A stretch of DNA of 64,000 nucleotides, from positions 1 to 64,000 of the forward strand of contig DKWE01000084.1 in NCBI GenBank assembly GCA_002491565.1, written 5' to 3'. A model generated the notes under the pieces. The model did not search any database. It saw only the letters and a program-made list of their open reading frames with translations, and was not told the origin of the DNA. Numbering within the stretch: the first letter of the stretch is position 1; every line of letters begins with the position of its first letter. Origin of the DNA: Lachnospiraceae bacterium UBA7160 (lineage in GTDB: Bacteria > Bacillota > Clostridia > Lachnospirales > Lachnospiraceae). Both the position numbers and the translations under genes were made by a program. Of this stretch, positions 51,043 through 58,323 are shown in pieces.

Positions 51043-51768
51043 TTAATCATTCCTGTTCTCCGTCCGATGTTCCAGCATCCAGCCATAATCGCCATGATAG
51101 ATCATCTGCCGGGTCATTCCTCCATCAATACAGATATTTTCACCTGTAATAAATCCTGCTTTATCAGAACACAGGAAAAGAACCATATTGGCGATATCCA
51201 GCGGATTGCCCACCCTTCCTGCCGGATGCTGGCAGGCATCCGCTCCCTCATATACTGTATACTCCGTATCAATCCAGCCGGGAGAAACCGAATTGACTCT
51301 CACCTTTCCGGAAAAGCTCACAGCCAGAGCATGCGTCAGCGCTGCGATACCACCCTTTGCCGCAGTATAGCTTTCTGTCTCAGGCTGACTCATCCGATCT
51401 CTGGAACTGGAGATATTAATAATGCAGGAACCGGCAGAAAAACAGGGTGCAAACACCTTTGCCAGATAAAACGGCGCAGTAACCCCGACTGCCATTGCAT
51501 ACTGAAACTCCTCATAAGTACACGAATGGAGTCCCTTCATCAGCGGAAGCGCATTGTTAATCAGAAAATCCACATGGCCATGTTTCCTGATTACTGTATC
51601 GGCAAATTTATCCAGAACCTCTTTTTTACCGATATCCCCCACAAAATGATCGCCTTCCCGAATATCTATTACTTCTACGCAGGCTCCCTGTTTTCTGAAC
51701 TCTTCTGCAATACATTTCCCGATCCCGTGGGCACCGCCTGTAATAACAGCAACCTTCTCTTTAAACAT
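51043..51768 (-). CDS. Short-chain dehydrogenase/reductase
   Basis: NAD(P)-dependent oxidoreductase of 241 residues. The nucleotide motif is ITGGAHGIGKCIAEEF near 7-22, with DI after the second strand (VEVIDIREGD), which favours NAD. The active site has NNALP near 82, Ser in INISSSRDRM near 128 and Tyr-x-x-x-Lys in SYTAAKGGIAAL near 142; ISxGWIDTEY-like VSPGWIDTEY near 172 and the closing ICIDGGMTRQMIY are typical. Start at ATG 51768 with GGAGGGA upstream; it overlaps the preceding small gene by 8 nt. Substrate unknown. Confidence 0.9.
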   Translation of the reverse strand: MFKEKVAVITGGAHGIGKCIAEEFRKQGACVEVIDIREGDHFVGDIGKKEVLDKFADTVIRKHGHVDFLINNALPLMKGLHSCTYEEFQYAMAVGVTAPFYLAKVFAPCFSAGSCIINISSSRDRMSQPETESYTAAKGGIAALTHALAVSFSGKVRVNSVSPGWIDTEYTVYEGADACQHPAGRVGNPLDIANMVLFLCSDKAGFITGENICIDGGMTRQMIYHGDYGWMLEHRTENRND

Positions 51769-51991
51769 ATGTTCGTATTCCCTCCGCAAATCTGGCCTCT
51801 TCCACCCCTCGAATATAATTTGAGTGATGCGTAATCCCCTGCTCATACAAACTGGCATCTGAGGCGCGTACTGTTATGTTTTCACTCGTATCTGAACAGA
51901 GACGGACCAGTACCATATCCTTCATATCCTCGGCACGTCCTTCACATCCAAAATCCATCTCGTAAATCTCAGCAACTTTATATTTCTCCAT
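51761..51991 (-). CDS. Small hypothetical protein coupled to an SDR gene
   Basis: A 76-residue acidic protein I do not recognise. It has no membrane helix or signal. In favour of being real: a promoter (52103-52075) and a GAGGGCGG ribosome site upstream, and an 8-nt overlap with the SDR gene that implies translational coupling. The middle reads LVRLCSDTSENITVRASD and the C-terminus IRGVEEARFAEGIRTYV. It could be a structural partner of the SDR or a leader open frame that controls it. Confidence 0.5.
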   Translation of the reverse strand: MEKYKVAEIYEMDFGCEGRAEDMKDMVLVRLCSDTSENITVRASDASLYEQGITHHSNYIRGVEEARFAEGIRTYV

Positions 51992-52074
51992 ACTCGCACC
52001 GCCCTCAAATAATAATTTCCTGTAAGGAGTCGCATTCGTGCTGGATGACCTAATTCACTTCCATCTCTGTTTCC

Positions 52075-52103
52075 AGTATAAATGCAATTCTATCATTTAT
52101 CAA
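52075..52103 (-). promoter_or_regulatory. Predicted promoter of the small-protein/SDR operon
   Basis: On the minus strand TTGATA (52103-52098), 17 nt, TATACT (52080-52075), giving a leader of about 75 nt before the start codon at 51991. Sequence match only. Confidence 0.5.
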
Positions 52104-52373
52104 CCTCAAAACGGGCTCTTTTCCTGCACTTTTTCCAAGCCGCCGATTATAGTGTCAAGACCACTATTGGCATCTCTCTTTGAACCGTATACCGGACAGA
52201 TAAACTCACCTAAGCGATACCAAATACCCCATATGCTCCAGTACCTTCCCGGACTCTTTTCTCCAAAAAAACATACCAAATGGAATTCCCACTGCTAATA
52301 AGTGAGACAGATCAGAGGCACTAGCTGTTCGGTTTCTTTTTCCTTTCCCAATCTCACGAACCCTCGTTATTTA
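52104..52373. other. Intergenic stretch, possible gene debris
   Basis: No open frame with a ribosome site. On the minus strand short coding-like pieces appear in different frames (for example PFGMFFWRKESGKVLEHMG near 52300-52225, then GEFICPVYGSKRDA), suggesting the decayed remains of a gene. I cannot name it. Confidence 0.3.
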
Positions 52374-53432
52374 CTATTTCACATCCTGCCACCAGCGCTG
52401 CGTCCATTCCGTTAAATTTGTAAAATCGACGGTCTCCCCGATCTTCGGTGTGACAAGCTGATCCGCATTTTCCCCGGACGCTGCCAGCATCCGTTCTGCC
52501 GGATCATCCCAGGGATGGTCTGCAAGCCGGAATGCTCCCCAGTGAATGGGCATCAGCCACTTCGCGCCTAACGTCCGGGACGCCTGATAGGATTCCTCCG
52601 GATTCATATGTACATCCGGCCATCTTACGTCATACTGGGCGCAGTCCAGTAATACCAGATCGAAATCACCATATCTTTCCTGTATCTCTTCAAAATGATT
52701 TCCAAATCCAGTATCACCGCTCTCAAAAATCTGATATTCCGATCCCTTCAGCACCCAAGAAGCCCATAGAGTGGCAAACCGGTCATCCAGACTTCTCCCC
52801 GAATAATGTCTTGCCGGAGTACAGCCAATCGTCAGTCCTTCTATCTCTACTTCTTCCCACCATGCCATCTCATGAATGCTTGCTGCCGGGACACCCCACC
52901 GTTCCAGATGATTCTCCACACCGAGCGGTACGATAAAGTGCTTCACCCTGTCTTTCATCTGCTTAATCACGTTATAATCCAGATGATCATAATGATCATG
53001 GGAAACGATCAGGATATCAATCTCCGGCAGATCGTCCAGCGCAACCGGCGGTTTGCTGAATCGCTTTGAACCTGCAAACGACACAGGTGAGGAACGCTCA
53101 CTGAATACCGGATCGATCAGGATATTCATCTTTTCCATCTGTATCAGAAGGGAATAATGCCCGAACCATGTGACGGTCAGATCCTCTGCGGAAGGATGCT
53201 CCTTCCATGCAGGCTTTTCCACTGGGATCTCTTCCGCCGGCACATTTCCTTTGTGAGATAACGGCTCGTTTTCCACTCCCTCCTCCACCTCTCTCATAAC
53301 AGAAAAATCCTCTTCATTGTAAAAGATTCCGTCGTGAAAATTAGATGCTCTTTTCGCGTACTCCTCTGTCTTCTCACGGGACGCTCTTGCCCCAAAAGCA
53401 GGCCACAGCCTCAAAAACAATGCAGCCGCCAC
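52374..53432 (-). CDS. MBL-fold metal hydrolase (UlaG/NAPE-PLD-like), 5' end truncated
   Basis: Metallo-beta-lactamase-fold hydrolase; 352 residues remain. Metal ligands: His in TWFGHYSLLI near 94, SHDHYDHLD near 145-153, ARHYSGR near 205, Asp in ESGDTGFG near 240 and MPIHWGAF near 300. This matches the phospholipase-D-like/UlaG group. The N-terminus begins in mid-helix: GTG 53432 is the Val of a VAAALFLRLWP membrane segment, a TAA stands two codons upstream in frame, and there is no ribosome site. The original start and most of the signal anchor are lost at a deletion junction with the neighbouring reductase relic. The catalytic domain is complete, but expression is doubtful. Confidence 0.8.
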   Translation of the reverse strand: MAAALFLRLWPAFGARASREKTEEYAKRASNFHDGIFYNEEDFSVMREVEEGVENEPLSHKGNVPAEEIPVEKPAWKEHPSAEDLTVTWFGHYSLLIQMEKMNILIDPVFSERSSPVSFAGSKRFSKPPVALDDLPEIDILIVSHDHYDHLDYNVIKQMKDRVKHFIVPLGVENHLERWGVPAASIHEMAWWEEVEIEGLTIGCTPARHYSGRSLDDRFATLWASWVLKGSEYQIFESGDTGFGNHFEEIQERYGDFDLVLLDCAQYDVRWPDVHMNPEESYQASRTLGAKWLMPIHWGAFRLADHPWDDPAERMLAASGENADQLVTPKIGETVDFTNLTEWTQRWWQDVK

Positions 53433-53506
53433 GGTCCCTTATTACAGACTTCTCCCGAATTCTCTCAATTCATTCAACTTTTCTTCTGATTTGTTCTGCT
53501 TTCCAA

Positions 53507-54382
53507 ATGCGGAATAAATTCCCATATCCTCCAGGGGAATATGGCTGGAGCACCGATCTTGCTACCATCCAGCGCTCTGTCGACTGGCAGCTTGCGAACC
53601 TGAAGACAGACTATATTGATTTTGGCTTTATCCACTGTCTGGATGAAGCATCTGACCTGGCTGCCTATGAAAAAAGCGGCGCTCTTGGCTATGTGCTGGA
53701 TCTGAAGGAGCAGGGCGTGATCCGGCACATCGGCCTTTCTTCCCACGCCCCGGAGCTTGTGCACAGGGTGCTGGATCTGGGAATTCTGGATATGCTGATG
53801 TTCTCCATCAATCCCATGTATGACTATGGCCAGGGCGATTATGCAAACGGCTCAAGTGAGGAGAGATACGACCTGTATCGTCGCTGTGAAAAAGAGGGCG
53901 TAGGCATTTCTGTCATGAAACCCTTTAACGCCGGCCAGCTTCTGGATGCGGCAAAGTCTCCCTTCCACCAGGCACTGACAACGGCTCAGTGCATTCAGTA
54001 TGCTCTGGATAAGCCGGGCGTTGTGACAGTCCTCCCTGGTCCAGGAAGTGTGGATGAATTAAAGCACATCCTTGGCTATTTTGATACGACGGAAGAACAG
54101 AGGGATTACTCCGTCATCAGTTCCCTCGTGCCGGATACCTCCAAAGGAAGCTGTGTTTACTGTAAGCATTGTCATCCCTGCCCGGCAGGGCTGGATATCG
54201 GCCTGATCAATAAATATTATGACCTGAGTAAGCTTGGCGATGCGCTGGCTGCAGAGCATTATTTAACACTGGAAAAGACCGCTTCCGATTGCGTGCAATG
54301 CGGCCACTGCAACAGCCGCTGTCCCTTCCATGTAGACCAGATGGCGCGTATGCAGGAAATCGAAACCTATTTTAAAAAGTAA
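53507..54382 (+). pseudogene. Aldo/keto reductase with C-terminal ferredoxin domain, N-terminus missing
   Basis: From GWSTDLATIQRSVDWQL onward this is a normal aldo/keto reductase with a trailing [4Fe-4S] domain: LKTDYIDFGFIHCLDE, the IRHIGLSSHAPE block, MKPFNAGQLLD, and cysteine clusters CVYCKHCHPC and CVQCGHCNSRC near the end. Roughly the first 90-100 residues of the family are absent, which removes the catalytic Asp, Tyr and Lys and half the barrel; only the His of GFIHC remains. ATG 53507 (MRNKFPYPPGEYG) is the first possible start but has no ribosome site. The missing end abuts the truncated MBL hydrolase, so one deletion probably damaged both divergent genes. Confidence 0.82.
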
Positions 54383-54394
54383 ACATTCAGAACA

Positions 54395-54436
54395 GGAAAA
54401 GCAGCGTGGTGAAGTCTCTCTCCATGCTGCTTTTCC
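54395..54436. terminator. Bidirectional terminator between reductase relic and HxlR gene
   Basis: A 15-bp stem GGAAAAGCAGCGTGG (54395-54409) with CCATGCTGCTTTTCC (54422-54436), one G-U pair, 12-nt loop. The A-run on one side and T-run on the other allow termination in both directions, fitting the converging genes. Confidence 0.75.
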
Positions 54437-54479
54437 GATGTAGCTGAACACCTCCCGGCTTTACTCATGCTCGTATCAT

Positions 54480-54830
54480 CTATTTCTGGATCGTATCAGT
54501 ACCATTCAGATATGCTATATACTCATTCCCCCATACTTCAAGGACAGACAAAACTTTCCTGAACTTTTCGCCAATTTCGCTTAACTGATACTCAACTTTA
54601 GGGGGGATTTGCTGATATTCCATGCGGACAATCAGCCCTTCCTCTTCAAGCGTCTTCAACTGCCTTGATAACGTGGTGTGCGTCATCTCTTCCGGCATAC
54701 GTCTTTGCAATTCATTAAATCGAACTGGCCCATCGGTCAAAAGATACATAATATACATTGACCATTTCCCGGTAAGCACCTTTTGAGCCGTTACATAAGG
54801 GCATAATCCAAACAATTCTTTCTTTGCCAT
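54480..54830 (-). CDS. HxlR-family transcriptional regulator
   Basis: DNA-binding regulator of 116 residues. The winged helix reads CPYVTAQKVLTGKWSMYIMY, LTDGPVRFNELQRRMPEEMT, HTTLSRQLKTLEEEGLIVRM and the wing QQIPPKVEYQLSEIGEKF, all family hallmarks. ATG 54830 has AAGGAGCG upstream; the frame runs back to 54878. It is divergent from a sugar-acetyltransferase gene 122 nt away. HxlR-type proteins often respond to electrophiles or redox stress through Cys; here Cys8 of GLCPY is in the usual place. It probably controls the acetyltransferase operon through the region duplicated at 13829-13905. Confidence 0.92.
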   Translation of the reverse strand: MAKKELFGLCPYVTAQKVLTGKWSMYIMYLLTDGPVRFNELQRRMPEEMTHTTLSRQLKTLEEEGLIVRMEYQQIPPKVEYQLSEIGEKFRKVLSVLEVWGNEYIAYLNGTDTIQK

Positions 54831-54852
54831 ATACGCGCTCCTTTTTGATACT

Positions 54853-54929
54853 GGTATCCTTAAATATCGTACTTGCAATATTATTCCTGTGCTATATAAT
54901 TATACCTGCAAACGAAAAAAATGCAACCC
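54853..54929. promoter_or_regulatory. Divergent HxlR/acetyltransferase control region
   Basis: Plus-strand promoter TTGCAA (54873-54878), 16 nt, TATAAT (54895-54900) for the acetyltransferase gene. The segment is conserved at 13829-13905, where both flanking genes have been lost or deleted. Conservation of non-coding bases such as GGTATC and AAATATCGT ahead of the -35 box marks the likely HxlR operator. Confidence 0.6.
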
Positions 54930-54952
54930 ATAATTTTGAAAGGAAGAAATTT

Positions 54953-55546
54953 ATGACTGAACTGGAAAAAATGCAACGGGGACTGCTTTACGATGCAAAT
55001 TATGATCCGGAACTGCTTCAGACAAGAACCCGTTGCAAGGATTTATGTTTTGAATTCAACCATCTGAAACCTTCTTCGCTTTCTGAACAGGAAAAACTTA
55101 TCCGAAGCATGTTTGGAAAGACAGGAAAACATTTTTGCATTACCGCTCCATTCTGGTGTGACTATGGTTACAATATTGAGGTGGGCGAAAATTTTTATAC
55201 CAACCACAATTGCGTGATTTTGGACGGTGCGAAGGTTACCTTTGGCGATAATGTTTTTATTGCTCCGAATTGCATTTTTTCAACAGCCGGGCACCCGCTG
55301 GATACCGAACAGCGGAATCAGGGATTGGAGTACGCATATCCGATTTCCGTCGGAGATAATGTCTGGTTCGGCGCTTCGGTTACGGTACTGCCGGGTGTAA
55401 CGATTGGGAGCAATACTGTAATTGGGGCAGGCAGTGTGGTCAACCGGGATATTCCTTCCGGGGTTGTCGCCGTAGGCAGTCCGTGCCGGGTACTGAGAAA
55501 GATTACCGAAGATGATAAGAAAAAGTATTGGAGGAACGCAGAATGA
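54953..55546 (+). CDS. Maltose/galactoside O-acetyltransferase family protein
   Basis: Left-handed beta-helix acetyltransferase of 197 residues that moves acetyl from acetyl-CoA to a sugar hydroxyl. Family start EKMQRGLLYDANYDPELLQ, YNIEVGENFYTNHNCVILD near 95, FSTAGHPLDTEQR with the catalytic His near 118, and hexapeptide repeats VWFGASVTVLPGVTIGSNTV and GAGSVVNRDIPSGVVAVG-type coils to the end. Length matches Maa/LacA. ATG 54953 has AAAGGAAG upstream. It is followed by a DUF1349 gene overlapping by 4 nt (ATGA). Such enzymes are thought to detoxify sugars that cannot be used. Confidence 0.93.
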   Translation: MTELEKMQRGLLYDANYDPELLQTRTRCKDLCFEFNHLKPSSLSEQEKLIRSMFGKTGKHFCITAPFWCDYGYNIEVGENFYTNHNCVILDGAKVTFGDNVFIAPNCIFSTAGHPLDTEQRNQGLEYAYPISVGDNVWFGASVTVLPGVTIGSNTVIGAGSVVNRDIPSGVVAVGSPCRVLRKITEDDKKKYWRNAE

Positions 55547-56154
55547 AATTTGATGTTGCAAAATTACAATGGACCAGGGAACCGGATGACTATCGGATTT
55601 CCCCGGAGAAAATCGAGATTACCACAAAGCCGCATACCGATTTGTGGCAGAGAACCTATTACCATTTTCGCAATGACAACGCGCCTGTCCTTCAGATGAA
55701 GACCAGCGAGCCGTTCTTTTCTTTTGTTGTGAAAACGGAATTTGCAAGCCACCATCGGTTTGACCAGTGTGGGGTTGTCGTTTATCTGGACAGCGAGAAC
55801 TGGATCAAAGGATCGATCGAATATGAAAATGACCAATTCCAGCATCTTGGAAGTGTTGTAACCAATCACGGCTATTCGGATTGGGCTACAACAGAAATTG
55901 ACGCCAATATAAAATCTATGTGGTACCGGCTGAGCCGTCGGGAAGATGATTTCCGCATCGAATGCTCGGAAGATGGTATTACATACCGTCAGATCCGGAT
56001 TTGCCATCTGCTGGAGGGTACGGGAGAAATCTCATTTGGCATCTATGCCTGCAGCCCGGAAGATTCCTCTTTTCTGGCTACTTTTACCCACATGGAACTC
56101 ACAGAATGCAAATGGCTGGCACATGACGGCCAGGCGCCGGATAACAACTTGTAG
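55543..56154 (+). CDS. DUF1349 (concanavalin A-like) protein
   Basis: Cytoplasmic protein of 203 residues, one DUF1349 domain with a lectin-like jelly-roll fold. Landmarks: LQWTREPDDYRISPEKIEI near 8, DLWQRTYYHFRNDNAPV near 35, the strand FQCGVV-type HRFDQCGVVVYLDSENWIKG near 78, and the end IYACSPEDSSFLATFTHMEL. Yeast and bacterial relatives have been annotated as regulators of enolase, on thin evidence. It is co-transcribed with the acetyltransferase (ATGA overlap), suggesting it binds a sugar. Function not established. Confidence 0.88.
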   Translation: MKFDVAKLQWTREPDDYRISPEKIEITTKPHTDLWQRTYYHFRNDNAPVLQMKTSEPFFSFVVKTEFASHHRFDQCGVVVYLDSENWIKGSIEYENDQFQHLGSVVTNHGYSDWATTEIDANIKSMWYRLSRREDDFRIECSEDGITYRQIRICHLLEGTGEISFGIYACSPEDSSFLATFTHMELTECKWLAHDGQAPDNNL

Positions 56155-56195
56155 TGCTTTCGCAGCCTGATCTTTGACAACGAAACAGGCTAACT

Positions 56196-56267
56196 AGCAA
56201 AGGTGGGCGGAACTGTCAACGGTACTATAATCGGACTATATCCTCCATCGACAGTCCCGCCTTTGCT
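56196..56267. repeat. Long imperfect hairpin between convergent genes
   Basis: Arms starting AGCAAAGG and ending CCTTTGCT pair with the blocks GGG, ACTGTC and CGG/CCATCG in register, leaving an AT-rich loop that contains TATAAT. It lies after the DUF1349 gene and before the convergent SirTM gene. Similar in design to the element at 12271-12368 but of different sequence. Terminator or miniature inverted repeat. Confidence 0.5.
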
Positions 56268-56407
56268 GGTAATCAATCAAACATCTCTCTTCATTGCGGC
56301 TCCTCATACGGTCAAGGAAATACATATAACAATGCTCGCACCCTTCCCTGCATTTCACGCATCCATGCCATGGATTCCATATATCATGCATAGAACACCC
56401 CCAAAGG

Positions 56408-57268
56408 TTAGGATCTACTTTGTTTCAGCTGTGTCAAAATATTTCCAATATCCCCATCGATACAGATCGACTGCTTTTTTATCTCATCCGGGCAGACAGC
56501 CTCCCCCTTATTCAGACAGGCATAGACTGCTTTCCTGTTCCCGGCCGTCATCTGCCAGAACGGATATTTAATAATGACAGGGGTATTATAGCCAACCCCA
56601 AGTTCCAGAAAGAGGATTCGTCTGTCTTTTCTCGTCCGCAGGAAATTGTTGTACCGTTCTGCCGCCTGGTGCCAGCCCTCGTCCTCCACAAACTTATGAT
56701 CCGCACGCAGGTTCATAGTCAGTGGTTTTCCGCAGTGGGGACATACCGGAAGAAGCTCTGACGGAATCCGCATTTCTTTCTGCCGTTCCATCATCCGGCG
56801 GATGATATCCTCATTTTCAAAGGTCTCCTGACAGCACGGTTCACTGCACTGGAACAGCCCATAATCCCCCTGGGTATAAAACAGCCTTTTCTTATCAAAC
56901 CCGGCTTTCTGAAAACAGTGATCCACGTTCGTTGTTATCACAAAGTAATCCTTATCCTTTACCAGTCCAAGCAGCTCCTGATATACCGGTTTCGGCGCAT
57001 CCATATAGCGGTTGACATAGATATAGCGGCTCCAGTACGCCCAATGCTCTTCCATCGTCTGGTACGGAAAAAATCCTCCTGTATACATATCATGGAACCC
57101 ATATTTTTCTTCAAAATCCGAAAAATGCTGCCGGAAACGTTCTCCTGTATAGACAAACCCTGCAGAGGTGGAAAGCCCTACCCCTGCCCCGATCACCACG
57201 GCTTCCGCCGCTTCCAGTTCTTCTTTCATCCGTTCAATTTCCGGCGAGCTGCTCCTTGTAGATTTCAT
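56408..57268 (-). CDS. SirTM-type sirtuin (protein ADP-ribosyltransferase)
   Basis: Class-M sirtuin of 286 residues, expected to ADP-ribosylate a target protein using NAD+ rather than deacetylate. VVIGAGVGLSTSAGF near 25-40 binds NAD; TTNVDHCFQKAGF and the family-specific YTQGDYG, with Gln in place of the catalytic His of deacetylating sirtuins, lie near 125-150. Zinc ligands are in CSEPCC and CPHCGK. The start is placed at 57268 (AAGGA upstream); a later ATG at 57229, just after the macrodomain stop, is an alternative. It overlaps the macrodomain gene. SirTM systems usually modify lipoylated GcvH-L, but no gcvH-L or lplA gene is next to it here. Confidence 0.9.
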   Translation of the reverse strand: MKSTRSSSPEIERMKEELEAAEAVVIGAGVGLSTSAGFVYTGERFRQHFSDFEEKYGFHDMYTGGFFPYQTMEEHWAYWSRYIYVNRYMDAPKPVYQELLGLVKDKDYFVITTNVDHCFQKAGFDKKRLFYTQGDYGLFQCSEPCCQETFENEDIIRRMMERQKEMRIPSELLPVCPHCGKPLTMNLRADHKFVEDEGWHQAAERYNNFLRTRKDRRILFLELGVGYNTPVIIKYPFWQMTAGNRKAVYACLNKGEAVCPDEIKKQSICIDGDIGNILTQLKQSRS

Positions 57269-58013
57269 AATCGGCATCCTTGAAAACATTGAAAATCACC
57301 TCCATGTTACTATGTGTCTGTCCCTGATACTCCCTGACCGTGCGTATGGCGATCTCTGCGGCCTTATCATTTGGAAAATGAAACTCCCCTGTGGAAATAC
57401 AACAAAAAGCGATATTTTTCAAACCATTTTCTTCCGCCAGTTCCAGGCAGGAGCGGTAGCAGGATGCAAGCAGTTCCTGATCCCTCTCTGTCAGCTTGCC
57501 GGAAATAATCGGCCCCACCGTATGGATGACATACCGGCACGGCAGATTAAAGGCTGGCGTGATCTTTGCCTTTCCCGTCTCTTCCTCATGCCCTTGCTGC
57601 TCCACTATTTCAGCGCAGGCAAGCCGAAGCTGTATGCCGGAAAAAGTATGGATACAGTTGTCAATACAGCCGTGGCATGGAGCGTAACATCCGGTCATCC
57701 CGCTGTTCGCCGCATTGACAATCGCGTCACACCGAAGTGTGGTGATATCTCCCTGCCACAGATAAATCCCCTCTGATACCGGCTTCAGAGACTCCAAATC
57801 TGTAATTCCTTTCCTTGCAGTCTCCTCCTGCAAGTAAGCGTCCTGCACCTCTAACAATTCCCGCGCAGCCTTCCCCGGCATCCGAACATTCATCAGGGAC
57901 CGCAAAAGCCGCATCTGCCCTGTACTGTCCTGCGGGATCTCCATATGCCTGTACCGGGGCTGCTCTTTTAATAGCTCCTTTATGAGAAAAATACGTCTCT
58001 CCACCTGGTTCAT
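57234..58013 (-). CDS. Zinc-containing macrodomain ADP-ribosyl hydrolase
   Basis: Macrodomain protein of 259 residues that should remove ADP-ribose added by the partner sirtuin. After an N-terminal helical part (1-80) the macro fold begins at YLWQGDITTL; NAANSGMTGCYAPCHGCIDN at 100-119 is the signature of SirTM-linked zinc macrodomains, with Cys109, His114 and Cys116 as likely zinc ligands; the phosphate loop is CCISTGEFHFPND near 205. ATG 58013 follows GAAGGA. Its end overlaps the start region of the sirtuin gene, giving one operon that both writes and erases the mark. Confidence 0.92.
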   Translation of the reverse strand: MNQVERRIFLIKELLKEQPRYRHMEIPQDSTGQMRLLRSLMNVRMPGKAARELLEVQDAYLQEETARKGITDLESLKPVSEGIYLWQGDITTLRCDAIVNAANSGMTGCYAPCHGCIDNCIHTFSGIQLRLACAEIVEQQGHEEETGKAKITPAFNLPCRYVIHTVGPIISGKLTERDQELLASCYRSCLELAEENGLKNIAFCCISTGEFHFPNDKAAEIAIRTVREYQGQTHSNMEVIFNVFKDADYEIYKEQLAGN

Positions 58014-58105
58014 ATCCAGTTCCTTCTTTCTACCACCTTAACCGGACACAGTTCATAACAGTTCCTGCAATGCAGACGGTGCTATACCCAGCATTTCCCT
58101 TGTTT

Positions 58106-58259
58106 CGGGGGCAATCTCATTCATAACACGCACAGTATATCCCGAAGTCCCCCCAGGGTAGAATACGCATTAAGTGAGCTGGGCGAAACCCTGCGCCCCA
58201 TCTTAGATTCTATGGCTGAATGGGGAGAAGCCTACAAAGCAAACCTGACGGATATATAA
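58106..58259 (+). pseudogene. C-terminal relic of a second HxlR-family gene
   Basis: Translated on the plus strand this gives RTVYPEVPPG, then in another frame VEYALSELGETLRPIL, DSMAEWGEAYKANLTDI and a stop. That is the wing and final helix of an HxlR regulator (compare VEYxLSExG in the intact copy at 54480-54830). The frame changes at a run of six C residues (58150-58155), so a one-base loss there adds to the missing N-terminal half. A clean hairpin terminator (58263-58286) still follows. It lies between the macrodomain promoter and the arabinofuranosidase gene. Confidence 0.75.
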
Positions 58260-58262
58260 GGC

Positions 58263-58286
58263 AAGACCAGCCCTCCGGCTGGTCTT
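58263..58286. terminator. Hairpin after the HxlR relic
   Basis: Perfect 10-bp stem AAGACCAGCC (58263-58272) with GGCTGGTCTT (58277-58286), loop CTCC. It follows the relic's stop by 3 nt and also lies 38 nt beyond the arabinofuranosidase stop on the other strand, so it may now serve that gene. Confidence 0.65.
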
Positions 58287-58323
58287 AAATAATGAGACAT
58301 ATAGCGCTGCCGCCAGCACATTA

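Noticed and set aside
53345..53506. Longer reductase frame starting at 53345
   Set aside because: This part is antisense to the MBL hydrolase and shows no reductase sequence, so it is not the missing N-terminus.
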